The notes: generated by a model from the sequence alone, not told the origin. Counted from the first letter of the stretch, positions 1 through 10,799 are shown. The stretch is DNA of 64,000 nucleotides from Prorocentrum cordatum (GCA_963575745.1 CAUYUJ010014750.1:186001-250000), one strand, 5' to 3'. Made by a program: numbers and translations.

Positions 1-79
1 TTATCATACTAAAACGCACGGTTGCGAAAAACGATGGGCCACGCACATACATTCGGACCGTCTCCCCACCAGAGGATTT

Positions 80-460
80 TTGTGTGGTGGTTATGTATTT
101 CTGGCGGATCTGGGGGAACCTCTTGGCAGCGTCTTCGAAGCAAGTGTGGTACTTTTTGGGCGCCGTTCGAAGCCTCTTTTTGGCGTGGCGTTTTGAGTAT
201 TCTTGGCGAGTCGTTGGTCGCCTGCTGGCGGTCTTGGGGGACATCTTGGGGCAGAAGCCTTGAAATGTCGGTTCGACTTCCCCCTCTAGGGGCCGTCTGG
301 GGCGGTCCTTGGTGCCTCTTGGGCCGTCTTGGGGCCTTCTTGAGGACCTCTTGGGCCGTCCTGGGGCCCACCTGGGGAGCTCTTGGGCCGTCTTGGAACT
401 CTCTTGAAGGCCTCTTGGGCCGTCTCGGACGCTGCGAATGTCAAAATGGCAAATGTGCTA
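80..460 (+). repeat. Degenerate CTTGGGCCGTCTTGG minisatellite, block 1
   Basis: Short imperfect units (about 15-20 bases) built on CTTGGGCCGTCTTGGGGCC and CTCTTGGGCC. The same unit recurs at 960-1600 and, on the other strand, at 11.5, 17.7-18.06, 18.6-18.9, 37.6-37.96 and 38.3-39.0 kb, so it is a genome-wide minisatellite. The open frames across it (Gly/Leu/Trp-rich one way, Pro/Arg/Lys-rich the other) are products of the repeat, not genes. Confidence 0.8.
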
Positions 461-619
461 GAAGTGCAAGTTTCCTAAAACGAAATGGGACAATATGATC
501 CTGTCGCGCGCGCTCACGTTTACTTGAAATTGGACCAAATGAGGACCGTGTCCAGATAATCGAATCCTTGGCTTGGAAGCGCCCGCGTTGGTGTCTGAAG
601 TAGACTTGGAAACTACTTC

Positions 620-797
620 AGAGTTCTCTTCTTCTTCTCCTCCTCCTCCTCCTCCTCGTCCTCGTCCTCGTCCTCGTCCTCATCCTCGTCCTCATCCTCG
701 TTATCGACCTCGACCTCGACCTCGTCCTCCCCCTTCCCCTCCTCCTCCTCTTCATGTTCTTCCTCCTGCTCCTCCTCCTCCTGCTCCTCCTCCTCCC
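620..797. repeat. CCT/CGT trinucleotide microsatellite
   Basis: Nearly pure pyrimidine with an interspersed G, built from CCT, CGT and CAT triplets (TCCTCGTCC-type units). The Pro/Arg-rich frame is an artefact. 460-620 and 800-960 are short spacers with nothing recognisable. Confidence 0.9.
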
Positions 798-959
798 TGA
801 TGCTACTTCACATGGGGCGCCCTGAAGCGGAAAACCACGTTTTCAGTGTGCCCCCGAGGGATGCTCAGCAAGGGGTGAGGGGGGGCAGGTGGGAGTGAAA
901 GACTGTGCCACGGCCATGGCTTGCTGGGCGACGGCGTGTCTGGTTGGTTGGTGTGAGAC

Positions 960-1610
960 CTCTTGAATGCCTGTTCGCGTCTCTGGGGAAATGTTCCAGC
1001 AACCTCTTGCAGGCAGGTTTGAAACCTCTTGGGGCGCCTTTCGGGCCTCTTCAGGGCCTCGTTTAGCCCGCTTGGGTCCTCTCGGGGGGGGGGTCTTTGG
1101 GCGCCCTGCTGGCGGTTTTCGAGATCCTCTTGGGGCGGAAGCATGCATCGGAATGTCGGTTCGAACCCCCCTCTCCCCCAAGGCCCATGTTGAGCGTTTC
1201 TGTGTGCCTCTTGCGCGGTCCTGGGTGCCTCTTGGGTCGTTTTGGGGCTCGTCTGGGGGGGGGGGCCCGTGGGCCGTCATGGACGCTGCGCGCATGAAAA
1301 CAACACATGCGCTACAAATGTGCGCTTGCCGAATGGAATGGGGGGGATGTTTGCCTCTTCGGGCCCTCTTCGGGATCCTTTTCGGGCCGTTTTGGAGCGT
1401 TCGGGGCCCACGTAGGTACTCTCGGCGGGGTCCTTGGGGGCCTGCTGGCGATCTCCGGGGTCCTGTTGGGGCGGGAGCCTCGAAATGTCGGTTCGAATTC
1501 CCCATCCGCCTGGGACCCTTCCTGGGGCCCTGTTGGGGACGTTTTGGGCGGCCCTTCTGGGGCCGTCTTGGGGTCGTGTGAGGGCCCACGAAGTGTGTGA
1601 GGGGTGCGCC
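960..1610 (+). repeat. CTTGGGCC minisatellite block 2 with higher-order units
   Basis: Same minisatellite as 80-460, here in larger units: the landmark AATGTCGGTTCGAA is at about 1152 and 1486 (roughly 335 bases apart), with a related landmark near 263 in block 1. Each large unit also holds a GACGCTGCG...ATGCG spacer (429, 1281). The 204-residue plus frame and the minus frames here are repeat translations. Confidence 0.75.
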
Positions 1611-1639
1611 AAAATAGGGCGGCATCGTCACGCGAACCT

Positions 1640-2100
1640 TGCAATTGGGGCCTTCGGTGGACATCCCCATGGGGCCACGAAGCGCGTGAAGCGTGTGCCG
1701 AAATCTGAATGGTGCGGGAAGCAGCAGGAATGGGAGGAGGACGGAGGGGGAGGAGGACAGGAGGATGAGAGGATTAAGGCGCGGGGCGCTGTCCCTTCGA
1801 AACGAAGACCCAAAATCACGGGATGGTTGGGAATGACCAAATCCACACGCGCGCAACGTCGCGCGCATGCCGGAATCCCTCAGCAACCGATGGTGTTGTA
1901 AAGATGCCAGCATCGACGCTGCCGGACAACATCTGCAAACCACTGGTTGTGCAACGTGGCGTTTCAAGAAAATCTGCGCGCTCTTGCGAATTCTCGCGAA
2001 AACCTTGCTCATCAACAATTTCATCAATTTCGAAGTCGCCAGCCGCGCGCGCATGCCAGCCGCGCGCGCATGCCGAAGTCGGGTCAAAACCTTCATAACC
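1640..2100 (+). repeat. CGCGCGCATGCCGAA dispersed repeat cluster 1
   Basis: AT-richer sequence punctuated by the palindromic core CGCGCGCATGCC (about 1860, 2045, 2063), usually followed by GAAATC or GGAATC. The same signature fills 5570-5960 and 8100-8740. It sits directly before the ~400-bp dispersed repeat at 2100, as cluster 3 does before 8745, so both may belong to one larger composite repeat. Confidence 0.6.
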
Positions 2101-2545
2101 GTCGCGTGGACACCACCATCGCCCCCAGTGTGATCAACATCGGCGCCATCATTGGCCTCGCCGTCGTCATTGCCATCATCGTCACCAAAACCGTCACTAT
2201 CATCATCGTACCTGCCGTTGTCGACGTCACCAAGGGACCGCGCCCTCCCGAATCACTGATCCGCACCGAAGCGCCTCCACGCCAGCGGGGTTTGCGAGAC
2301 GCGCTGAGAAGTCCCCAGCGGTAAACGCCACCGCGGGCAGGCCGGCCACGCCAGCCTAGCTGGCCGCTCTGCGCGTGCGTCTGCGCGCGCTAGCGCGGCC
2401 GCAACGATGCGCCAACCAACGCCAAGCAGTCATCGTCATCGCCACTGCATGCAAATAAGGTTGCGGATGGGTGGGTGGGATGATTGCGCGAGCAGTGGAA
2501 TTGACAACTTCAATATCGGCAAGATGCATTCCCCATGTGCTCCCA
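2100..2545 (+). repeat. ~400-bp dispersed repeat, copy 1
   Basis: First half carries ATCAACATCGGCGCC and CGTCGTC-rich sequence; second half carries GCGGCCGC, CCAACGCCAA, TGGGTGGGTGGGA and GATTGCGCGAGCAGTGGA. The same order of landmarks is found at 7540-7915 and 8745-9085, all on the same strand. This copy has an extra or diverged centre around 2235-2340. No coding capacity or terminal repeats recognised. Confidence 0.7.
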
Positions 2546-2549
2546 TATC

Positions 2550-2915
2550 CTAAGATGGGGTTTTTGTTATTTCTTGGACGCCGCCGACTCCAGAGAACAA
2601 AAACACACCCTGAACTCAGACTTATTCATGCACTGGCTTACTCATACTCAGACTTACTCATAACCAGACGTACTCATACACAGACTTACTCATACCCAAA
2701 ATTACGCATACTCAGACTTACTATCACTCATACCTACTCATACTCAGATGTACTCATACCCAAACGCACACATACACACTCTTACTCGTAAACCTACTTA
2801 TTCATACTCAGATTTACTCATACCCAATCGTGCTCATACACAGACCCCTACTCATACTCAGACCTGCACATACTCAGACCTTCTCATAGTCTGAAGTACT
2901 CAACACACGGCAGAT
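2550..2915 (+). repeat. ACTCATACTCAGACTT minisatellite with entry motif
   Basis: From 2612 to about 2905, units of 12-16 bases on ACTCATACYCAGACTT. It is preceded by an entry motif (CCTAAGATGGGG...ACTCCAGAGAAC, 2549-2598) that recurs near the centre of the palindrome at 42.2 kb, so this block is the inner part of one palindrome arm. Confidence 0.75.
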
Positions 2916-3560
2916 GTTTAAGGATGTCTCAGGCGGAGCGTTGGCTTCAGCACCCCTACGGGGAGCCGCCAGGGGGTATATCACGGGCCCGTTCGCGGCA
3001 AGCTTGCGGGGATGTTTCAGGCGGTTTGCCTGTTTCGGTGCCCAACATCGTCTGGGTCTACAACAGGGTTAAAGGATGTCTCAGGCGGGGCGCTGGTTGC
3101 AGCACTCCTAAACGGAGCCGCCAGGGGGTATATCACGGGCCCGTTCGCGGCCAGTTTGCGGGGATGTCTCAAGCGGTTTGCCTGTCTCGGTGCCCAACAT
3201 CGTCCGCGCTTACAAAAAACTTGGGGGATGTCACAGTCGGGGCGCTGGCTTCAGCAATTCTAAGGGGAGCCGCCAGGGGGTATATCACGGGCCCGTTCGC
3301 GGCCAGTTTGTGAGGATGTTTCAGGCGGTTTGCTTGTTTCGGTGCCCAACATCGTCTGCGTCTACACCAGATTTGGAGGATGTGTCAGTCGGGGCGCTGG
3401 TTCCAGCACTCCTGAGGGGAGCCGCCAGGGGGTATGGCCAGTTTGTGGGGATGTCTCAGGCGGTTTGCCTGTTTCGGTGCCCAACATCGTCCGCGATTAC
3501 AGCAGATTTGGAGGATGTGTCAGGCGCGGCGCTGGTTTCAGCACTCCCAAGAGGGGGCCA
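2915..3560 (+). repeat. 153-bp satellite (SatA), array 1
   Basis: Five copies of the landmark GGATGTCTCAGGCGGGGCG at about 2922, 3075, 3228, 3378 and 3512 (spacing 153, 153, 150, 134). Each unit contains a second half-repeat, GGATGTCTCAAGCGG, so the unit arose by doubling of a shorter one. The same satellite forms both arms of the palindrome at 40.99-43.44 kb. Open frames through it are repeat artefacts. Confidence 0.9.
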
Positions 3561-4050
3561 GCAAGTTACTGTTCCCTTGGGTCGTGCTCCAGCACGTACC
3601 CTCTGGGACGCACGGAGGATGGAATCGAGGCAAGAGTCGAGGCGTGCTGCTCTTTTGGGTCGTGTTCCGGCACGTACCCTCTAGGACGCACGGAGGATGG
3701 AGTCGAGGCAGGAGTCGAAGCGTGCTGCTCCCTTGGGTCGTGTTCCAGCACGTACCCTGTGGGACGCACGGACGATGGAGTCGAGGCGTGCTGGTCCCTT
3801 GGGTCGTGCTCCGGCGCGTATGCCCCGGGACGCACGGAGGATGGAGTCGAGGCGCGTTGCTCCCTTGGGTCGTGCTCCGGCACGTACCCTTTGGGACGCA
3901 CCGACGAAGGAGATGAGGGAGGATGCGTGCTGCTCCCTTTGGTCGTGCTCCGGCGCGTACCCTCCGGGACGCACGGACGAAGGAGATGAGGCGTGCTGCT
4001 CCCTTGGGTCTTGCTCTGGCACGTACCATCTGGGACGCACGGAAGAGATT
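3560..4050 (+). repeat. 66-80 bp satellite (SatB)
   Basis: Seven copies of GGGACGCACGGAGGATGG-type sequence at about 3600, 3680, 3757, 3824, 3890, 3962 and 4029, each with a TTGGGTCGTGCTCCGGCACG block. The order SatA then SatB is repeated at 43.44 kb, where one SatB unit follows the SatA array. The 162- and 221-residue minus frames here are repeat translations. Confidence 0.88.
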
Positions 4051-4350
4051 GCAATAATTAGAGGACCTGGAGCACGCTTTCCGTCCATTGGAGTCGAAAA
4101 CAAGGGAAATGCTGTCGTTTTTTAAATATATTAGTTTCCGGGGGTTCTTGGGCCCCGGGAGCTCCTGCCGTTCGCAAGTTGAGAAGTTGCAAGGCGCGAC
4201 CATGTGTCTTTCTATGGTTGTTCACATGGGGTTGCTTTTGTTTGCGTTGTTTTCGATCGCTTTTTCGTTTCGGAGGTCCCTGGAGGAGCCCTCCGGGATC
4301 AGGGGGCGGGAGCTCAAAGCGAAACCCAGCATTGGTGTGGACCGGGAGCA
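4051..4350. other. Spacer, nothing recognised
   Basis: Non-repetitive sequence of mixed composition between SatB and the AGG microsatellite. Short frames on both strands show no codon bias or known motif. Confidence 0.5.
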
Positions 4351-4485
4351 CATGAGGATGAGGAGGGAGAGGAGGAGGAGGAGGAGGAGGAGGAGGAGGA
4401 GGAGGAGGAGGAGGAGGAGGAGAAGGAAAAGGAGGAGGAGGAGGAAAAGGAGGAGGAGGAGGAGGAGGAGAAGGAATCGGAGAGG
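4351..4485 (+). repeat. (AGG)n microsatellite
   Basis: About 130 bases of GAGGAGGAGG with a few AAG interruptions, an almost pure purine strand. The Glu-, Arg- and Ser-rich frames are artefacts of the triplet repeat. Confidence 0.95.
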
Positions 4486-4760
4486 AAGAGCCCCGCGCTG
4501 CAGTGTCTCATTGCGAAACCGAGTGCGGACGGCGCAGGCGAATAACCTTTGCTACGGTTGCCCGACGGATAAGTGTTATCCTTGCGTTTCCATGTGCATG
4601 TAATGCCTGATCGATGCCACCGACAGAGGCCCAGCGTGGACGGCGCTGGCGCTGACACGTTTGAACTCTCTCTGGGCTTTCCATTGGCGAGGAGTCTCTT
4701 GCCCATGCCAGCGTTAGAAACCCAGCGTGGACGGCGCTGGCGTTGGCTTTTGCAAAACGC
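4486..4760 (+). repeat. GCGTGGACGGCGCTGGCG short repeat cluster
   Basis: The motif CCCAGCGTGGACGGCGCTGG is repeated at about 4631 and 4721, with a diverged copy near 4512 (GTGCGGACGGCGCAGGCG). 4760-5245 is mixed sequence without recognisable genes. Confidence 0.55.
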
Positions 4761-5245
4761 TGTTGCGCCCGAGGTGGAGACCCGATGCCAATTGCGGACG
4801 GTAAAGATGATGTGCAGGTCGCGAGGTGCCGATCGAATCGCTTGCCATTCGCACTCCCCCTGGTGCTTCGGGCGCGGCGCCGAGGGAATTATTTGCCTTG
4901 GCAAGAAAGATGCGCGGGCATATGCATGCGAATGAATGCGTGCAAATGATGGATGTGCAGCCGCGCTGCGCGCACACGTGCTCGTCGCTCACATGGACTC
5001 GTTCGTAGAACAACCAACTAGCATAGACAAATGCTCACCGTGGCACCATCCTACAACATGACATGCACATATGGCCTTATGTGGCTACACGTTCGTTTTA
5101 CAAATCCCACTGCCAACGATCCTAAAACATATACACCTGCGAGGAGATCCATCCGAAGCAACCGCGGGCTGAGGAGGGCACGGCCTGGCAGCTGAGGGCG
5201 AGGAGGAGTGAGGAGGAAGAGGCTCATATTCAATTATATTCAAAG

Positions 5246-5416
5246 CTCATTCTGACTCGTACTCACTCGCTGGCATGAAGGTTCAGTTGTCTCCGTCGGG
5301 CCTGTCGCCCACATGGGCGCGCTCTTATAGTCAGACACTCATGAACAGACGCTCAATACGGCATAATATAAAACATGATATGCACATATGAGGAGCTCCG
5401 CGCAGTGAGAAATTGC
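5246..5416 (+). repeat. Palindrome end motif, single-arm copy
   Basis: About 170 bases containing GTCGGGCCTGTCGCCCACAT, CTTATAGTCAGACACTCATG, ACATGATATGCACATATG and GGAGCTCCGCGCAGTGAG. The same motif closes both ends of the palindrome: inverted at about 40791-40970, and direct at 43545-43645 (second half only). It is therefore the outer end of the unit that starts near 2550. Confidence 0.7.
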
Positions 5417-5569
5417 TGTTGACAAAAAGTCGGATCCACAACCCTCTCGAAACCAGACTTATCGAGATCCCGTGGGGATGCAATTTCCAAACAAATTTGC
5501 CCCATCGCCAACCTTAGATATGAACCGATGCGCCCGCATTCGAATGTCCAAAATCGTCAGATTTCAAAT

Positions 5570-5682
5570 ATGCCTTGCGACAAAAAGAAACGGAATGCAC
5601 ACGCGCGCCTCGTCGCGCGCGCATGCCGGAATCATTCCAGATAACTCGCGGTTTCTAGAGATTGCAAAATTGAGCGTCACGA

Positions 5683-5722
<40 letters not shown>

Positions 5723-5990
5723 CACATGGGCTCGCAACAAAAGTTTTCCAAAAAAACCTGCGCCCACGCTTGGGCGAATTACGAAAAAACTGATTTGTTC
5801 AACATGTGTCCACCAAGTGCTGCCAAACGGGCCTCTCGCGCGCGCATGTCGAAATCGCTGGAACGCCCTTGCGCGCGTGCTGCCGCAAGACTCTATTGCA
5901 ACAGGCGGGACGGAATGCACGCGCGCGCGTCGTCGGGCGCGCATGCCGGAATCCGTCCAAAAACCTCGGTTGTGTAATAATTTAAAACAA
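5570..5990 (+). repeat. CGCGCGCATGCCGGAATC cluster 2 with (TA)n
   Basis: CGCGCGCATGCC cores near 5615, 5840 and 5935 with the flanks GGAATGCACGCGCGCG, and a (TA)n microsatellite at 5681-5721. 5990-6250 is a short spacer with nothing recognised. Confidence 0.6.
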
Positions 5991-6254
5991 CGAATGGTCC
6001 GAAAACAACTTAAGAATACACGGTTGTGAAACATCCGTGTTCAAATAATGTTTGCGCGAGCTGTGGCGAGCTCACTCAGCAAATTACCCTGGCGACGTAC
6101 CCAACCCTTGCGCGATGCGGGGCAGAAGTACATCAGGATTGCTACAACGGGGGCGATGACGTAACATGAACGCATGTGGTGTTGCGAGCAGCAATCGGCA
6201 GGCTCGCAAGCCCCCGATCAAGATGTAAAGGGCGTCGTAGTGGTTGCAAACGCA

Positions 6255-7235
6255 GCCCCCCACAAGGACGGCGAGGTATCGTTCAGATCCCCGCGGTGCC
6301 TCACTCCGCAGGACCCACCAGCAGCCCTCGAAAGTGGCGACAATGTCGCAGATCGCGGCCCCCCAGGGACGGCGAGGTCTCGCACAAATCCCCGCGGTGC
6401 CTCAGTCCGCATGACCCACCGACAGCCCTCGAAAATGGCGACAATCTCGCAAATCGCAACCCCCCAAGGACGGCGAGGTCCCGCTCAGATCCCCGCGGCG
6501 CCTCAGTCCGCAGGACCCACCAGCAGCCCCCGAAAATGGCGACGATGTCGCAAATCGCAGTCCCGCCAAGGAAGGCGAGGTCCCGTTCGGATCCCCGCGG
6601 CGCCTCAGTCCGCAGGACCCACCAGCCCTCGAAAGTGGCGACAACGTCGCAGATCGCAGCCCCCCAGGGACGGCGAGGTCCCGCTCAGATCCCCGCGGAG
6701 CTCAGTCCGCAAGACCCACCAACAGCCCTCGAAAGTGGCGACAGTGTCGCAGATCGCAGCCCACCAGGGACGGCGAGGTCCCGCTCAGATCCCCGCGGTG
6801 CCTCAGTCCGCAGGACCCACCAGCAGCCTTCGAAAGTGGCGACAATCTCGCAGATCGCAGCCCTCAGGGAAGGCGAGGTCTCGCTCAGACCCCCGCGGCG
6901 CCTCAGTCCACAGGACCCACCGTCAGCCCTCGAAACTGGCGACCGTGTCGCACATCGCAGCCCACCAGGGACGGCGAGGTCCCGCTCAGATTTCCGCGGT
7001 GCCTCACTCCGCATGACCCACCAGCAACCCTCGAAAATGGCGACAGCGTCGCAGATCGCAGCCTACCAGGGACGGCGAGGTCCCGTTCAGATCCCCGCGG
7101 TGCCTCAATCCGCATGACCCACCAGCAGCATTCGAACGTGGCGACAGCGTCGCATATCGCAGCCCCCCAGGGACGGCGAGGTCCCGCTCAGATCCGCGAG
7201 GTGCCTCACTCAGCTGGACCCGCCAGCAACCCTCG
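6255..7235 (+). repeat. 101-bp satellite, about 10 copies
   Basis: The landmark GGACGGCGAGGTCCCGCTCA is at about 6263, 6366, 6467, 6569, 6668, 6768, 6869, 6969, 7071 and 7172, a period of 99-103. Each unit also has CCCCGCGGTGCCTCAGTCCG and CCCTCGAAAGTGGCGACA. Because 101 is not a multiple of 3 the array reads open in several frames (two overlapping frames of 280 and 313 residues); these should not be called genes. Confidence 0.92.
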
Positions 7236-7540
7236 GCGCGCACACACACACACACACGAGGTACGCACAACACAGGAGGAAACAAGACGGATGCGGGAGA
7301 CGGGAGGCGGGGAAAGAGCGTTGGGGAACAAATGTTGTTCAACGTTACCATCAAAATATACCATGCGGGCCTCTCGCACTGAATTTCAAACACACCCGGA
7401 CGACCTTGCGAGCGCACCCGGTGGCACGATCCATGTCAAACAGTACCACGTGGGCCGCTCGCGCGCGTCGGCAGCGGACAAATATCGAACTCCTCCCACA
7501 CCTTTCTTCACCGACACGAAAATATCGTCAACGTTATCAA
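7236..7540. other. (CA)n and spacer
   Basis: A short (AC)n run at 7239-7257, then mixed sequence ending in a weak CTCGCGCGCGTC motif near 7458. No gene seen. Confidence 0.5.
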
Positions 7541-7915
7541 CGGGCGTGGTCAACATCGGCACCGTGATTGGCCTTGCCGTCGTCGTCGCTATTATCGTGG
7601 CCATCACCGCGACTCTCACTAATCATCGTGTCTACCGTTGTCGGCGTCGCCACGATACCGCGCCAACCCACGTCACCGACTTGCATTGAATTTACCGCTG
7701 GAAGTGCCCGGCGGTCAGCGTCACCGCGGCCGCGTCGGTCGCGCTGCACCAACTGGCCGTCGCGCGCGCGAGCATGCGCGGCCGCAAAGATGCGACAGCC
7801 AACGCCAAGCGCTCATCGCAATAGCCGCCGCATGGGTTTTGCAAACCAAATTGCTGGTGGGTGACTGGGACCTCTGCGCAAGCAGAGGACCTGGCGACTT
7901 CAAGTCCGGCAGCCT
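7540..7915 (+). repeat. ~400-bp dispersed repeat, copy 2
   Basis: Shares GTCAACATCGGCACCGTGAT, CGTGTCTACCGTTGTC, GCGGCCGC, CCAACGCCAAGCGCTCATCG, GCAAACCAAATTGC and the TGGGTGACTGGGA block with copies 1 and 3. Same strand. It is closer to copy 3 than to copy 1 in its centre. Confidence 0.75.
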
Positions 7916-8744
7916 GATTTTTTTGTCGAACAAAATGTAAAAATATGCCCCAACCCCCGGGCTTATGTGTAACCTTCCTGTATTGCAATTTAAATTCGAT
8001 TCTGCCTCATCGCCTATCCGAACAATGAACTGAATTCGTACCATCTCAAGGGCACTGGTATCGCCCCCCCCCGTCATCTTTTGCAGCAACACTATGCGCG
8101 CGCACGCGTTGATCAAAATTCAACAGTTCTCAAAACTCATTGACATACTGTGCAGCGAAATGCACACGCGCGCGTCGGCGGTGCCGTAGACATGTCAGAG
8201 TGGACTGCCCAAACAACCTGCACACGGTTTCGCAACACGGGCGTTCAAAAACAACTGCGCTCGTGTCCGGGCGAAATCTCAACATCATGATAACTTGCTA
8301 CCAAGCGGGGCTTCGCGCGCGCATGCCGAAATCGATCGAACGCCACTGCGCGAGGGTTGTTCGGAAAAAAACGAATCGCAAACAATAGCGGAGTGCGTAC
8401 GCGCACGTCGTCGAGCGCGCATGCCGGAACCCTTCGAAACAACCTGCGGTTTCGCAGAGGTTGCCAAATCGAGTGTCCACGAAGCGTATAAAGCACAGCG
8501 TTTCGCAACATCATATTTCAAAAAAAAGCCTGCGCTCGCGTTCTTGCGAATTCTTCCGAGAATCACACATGGTTTCAACATGTTCGTGGACTTCTGCCAA
8601 GCGGGCTTCTCGCGCCGCATGCCCGAAACATCCGAAAATTCTTGCGCGCGTGTTTGGAGGCACGATGCAGATCAAATAACGGCATGCGGGCCATTGTCGC
8701 GCGTCGGCCGCGCGCGCATGTCAAACTCCTTCTAAAACCTTCAT
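7916..8744 (+). repeat. CGCGCGCATGCC cluster 3
   Basis: After an unassigned stretch (7916-8090), CGCGCGCATGCCGAAATC-type cores recur at about 8318, 8416 and 8713 with a diverged one near 8613, spaced roughly 100 bases, each preceded by GGAGTGCGTACGCGC or GGGCTTCTCGCGC. A dispersed or tandem degenerate family; no gene. Confidence 0.6.
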
Positions 8745-9085
8745 CGCCGACGTGAGGACGCCGTCATCGTCGTCGGCATGATCAACATCGGCGCCGTCAC
8801 TGGCCGTGCCGTCGTCGTTGTCAACATCGTCACCAACATTGCAACTATCATAATCGTGTCTACCGTTGTCAACGTTGCCATGATACCGCGTTCGCGTCGG
8901 TCGCGCCAAAGTAGCTGGCCGCCGCAGAGCGTGAGCATGCGCGGGCTAACGCGGCCGCAGAGATGCACCAGCCAACGCCAAACACTCATCGCAATCGCCG
9001 CCGCATTGGTTTTGCAAACCATATTGCGCGTGGGTGGGTGGGAAGATTGCGCGAGCAGTGGAGTCGACAACTTCAAGTCCAGCAG
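8745..9085 (+). repeat. ~400-bp dispersed repeat, copy 3
   Basis: Contains ATCAACATCGGCGCCGTCAC, CGTGTCTACCGTTGTCAACG, GCGGCCGCAGAGATG, CCAACGCCAAACACTCATCG, GCAAACCATATTGCGCGTGG, GTGGGTGGGAAGATTGCGCG and GTCGACAACTTCAAGTCC in the same order as copies 1 and 2. Confidence 0.78.
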
Positions 9086-9089
9086 GGAA

Positions 9090-9310
9090 AAGTGCATCAC
9101 ATCGAATGCACCACACAGATCGCGCCACACACATTGCACCACATCTTTGGCACCACGCCTAAAATATTGCACCACAGAGATTGCACCACATAGATTGTAC
9201 CGCGTGTATTGCAAAAAACAGATTGCACGACATGTTTTACAAAGCATGGATTTGCACAACCTGGGTTGCCCCACGTAGCTTGCTCCACATTTGTTGCACA
9301 ACATAAATTA
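9090..9310 (+). repeat. ATTGCACCACA minisatellite
   Basis: Degenerate units of about 15-25 bases around ATTGCACCACAxAGATTGCACC from 9091 to 9305. The Cys-rich minus frame over it is a repeat artefact. Confidence 0.65.
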
Positions 9311-9479
9311 ATATACACGCGCTGTTTGGGGTCCACGATGGCTAACATACAGATCAAGAACATTCAGCGTGAGAGGAACATCGAGACTTGCGCCTAAGGG
9401 GGACGACGGCTCTGTCGAGGACGCGGAGGAGACGCAGCGGGAAGGATTAGGAAACAATTACATAAACACAACAGAACGG

Positions 9480-9560
9480 AGGTCCGCGCGGAGTTCTCGG
9501 ATCGGCACTGGGGCCCCCTGGCGGCGCCTCCGGCGCCGCGCCTCCAAAGGAGGGGGGTCC
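9480..9560 (-). repeat. Dispersed repeat related to 14.2 kb
   Basis: GGTCCGCGCGGAGTTCTCGG and GATCGGCACTG match the sequence at 14226-14256 (GGTCCGCGCAGATGTCTTGG, GATCGGCGCTG). Both are preceded by an AT-richer segment with ACACA. 9310-9480 and 9560-9944 hold no recognisable gene. Confidence 0.4.
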
Positions 9561-9944
9561 AGCGCGGGTCCATGAAATCAGCGCGTACCTCAGAGTTGTT
9601 ATGTTTATGCCATTGTTCGTTTCCCTAGAACTGGACTCCAGCGCCATGAGAAGATCACCACAGGGGAACTGCTTCACAATTCTAGCCCAGGGGGCCCGTT
9701 GCAGGTCCTGGGGCGCCGCACAAGAGCGCGGAGCGAGAACTCCTGCGTAGGGCGGGGAGAGTTCCGCGAGACAAGGGAATACGACGGGGAGAAAAAGCGC
9801 TACGAGATCCAGGATAATGTGTTGCTATCTGGAGAGCTACATCCATAAACGTACACGGTTGAGACGTGCATGTTTTTCGCGCACAACGCAAATGAGTAAC
9901 ACGCGCGGTTTGGAAGACGACGCGCGTGTAACTGGTACGCTTGA

Positions 9945-10359
9945 TCACTCCCATGACTTGCTCCTGGGGCCCCCGAAGGACGCCCCCGAAGGACGCCCCT
10001 CGGTGGCCGTTCCCGAATTATCCCTCTCAGTTGGTGGCCCCTGGGCCCCCGACGCCCCCATAGAAGCGGTATACGGTAGAGAGCCCGTGCCAATGCGGGC
10101 CAAGCCCACGGTGGACCGGCCCTCAGGAGGAACGGTATCCACCGCCACCGCGCCTCCATGGACCCCGACCTGGGACCGGATCTTGGTGGACATCGACTCC
10201 CGTCTGGGCCGCGAGGCCAACCCGCCAGAAGGTCTGGGCCAAGGACGGGCCTGTGGAGGCATAGAGGCCGCAGGGACCACCGCGGGGCTCCTCGGCCGTG
10301 ACCTCGTCGCCCTCCTCGCCGTCCGCGCCACGACGCCTTCGCTTCCGGGCGAAGTCCAT
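9945..10359 (-). pseudogene. Frameshifted unknown ORF starting MDFARKRRRRGADGEEGDE
   Basis: An ATG at 10359 opens a frame with a basic start (KRRRR), an acidic patch (GEEGDE) and a run ending LAQTFWRVGLAAQ. Third positions are almost all G or C, as in dinoflagellate coding DNA. Around 10200 the coding signal moves to the next frame (residues RESMSTKIRSQVG onward, Gly/Ser/Pro-rich) and ends at a stop near 9945. I do not recognise the protein; the basic/acidic start and low complexity resemble the ORF1 of a non-LTR element, but no RT is nearby. It could equally be an exon of a host gene with an intron near 10200. No upstream promoter or spliced-leader acceptor can be defined. Confidence 0.35.
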
Positions 10360-10634
10360 GTTCCTCGCGGCCGAGGGCGGCCGCGCGGGAGGCGACCTCC
10401 ACCTAGTCATTGCGGTACGATCAATATCAGCCACGCGGATGCGAGGCACATGGAACGCGCCAACTCTGGGGGTACCCGTGCCGAGGAAGCAGAGTGCATG
10501 GTGGCAAACGTGCCCAGAACCGAGAGATGCAGTTCCTTGCCTCATAAGCTCATCCTAAAAACTAATTGCGGGCTGCCCATCCTCATCCCGCATCCAACAA
10601 TCGATCGAATACGACCGGAATGCGCTCAAACATG

Positions 10635-10799
10635 TCAGGCAAGCACGCCGTGCGGTGTCCGCAGGATGGCGCGGTCGATCTTCAGGCGCGAGTTGGCGTC
10701 GTCAACGGCAAAGCCGAGCTTGCCTACGCCAGGGAGATCTGGAGCGGTAACGACGGGCCGAGGGCCGAGCCACCATTTCCGAAGCTCCGGTACCTGCTC
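10635..10799 (-). CDS. Codon-biased exon candidate, unknown (EQVPELRKWWLGPR...)
   Basis: On the minus strand 165 bases read open with strong G/C third-position bias: EQVPELRKWWLGPR, then PVVTAPDLPGVGKLGFAVDD, then ANSRLKIDRAILRTPHGVLA and a stop. It has no ATG and follows TTAG, so it would have to be an internal or last exon with an AG acceptor. No family recognised. It lies on the same strand as, and upstream of, the frame at 9945-10359 and could belong to the same gene. The rest of 10360-11230 shows nothing further. Confidence 0.3.
   Translation of the reverse strand, partial: EQVPELRKWWLGPRPVVTAPDLPGVGKLGFAVDDANSRLKIDRAILRTPHGVLA

Noticed and set aside
252-1500. GGTTCGAATTCC and similar as tRNA T-arms
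   Set aside because: They are landmarks of a minisatellite; no acceptor stem or anticodon arm could be built around them. No rRNA, tRNA or snRNA was recognised anywhere.
1434-2096. 417-residue minus frame and other frames in the first 2 kb
   Set aside because: Spans two minisatellite blocks; no coherent domain.
6174-7117. Overlapping 280- and 313-residue plus frames
   Set aside because: They follow a 101-bp satellite; the same repeat is open in several frames, with no codon bias or domain.
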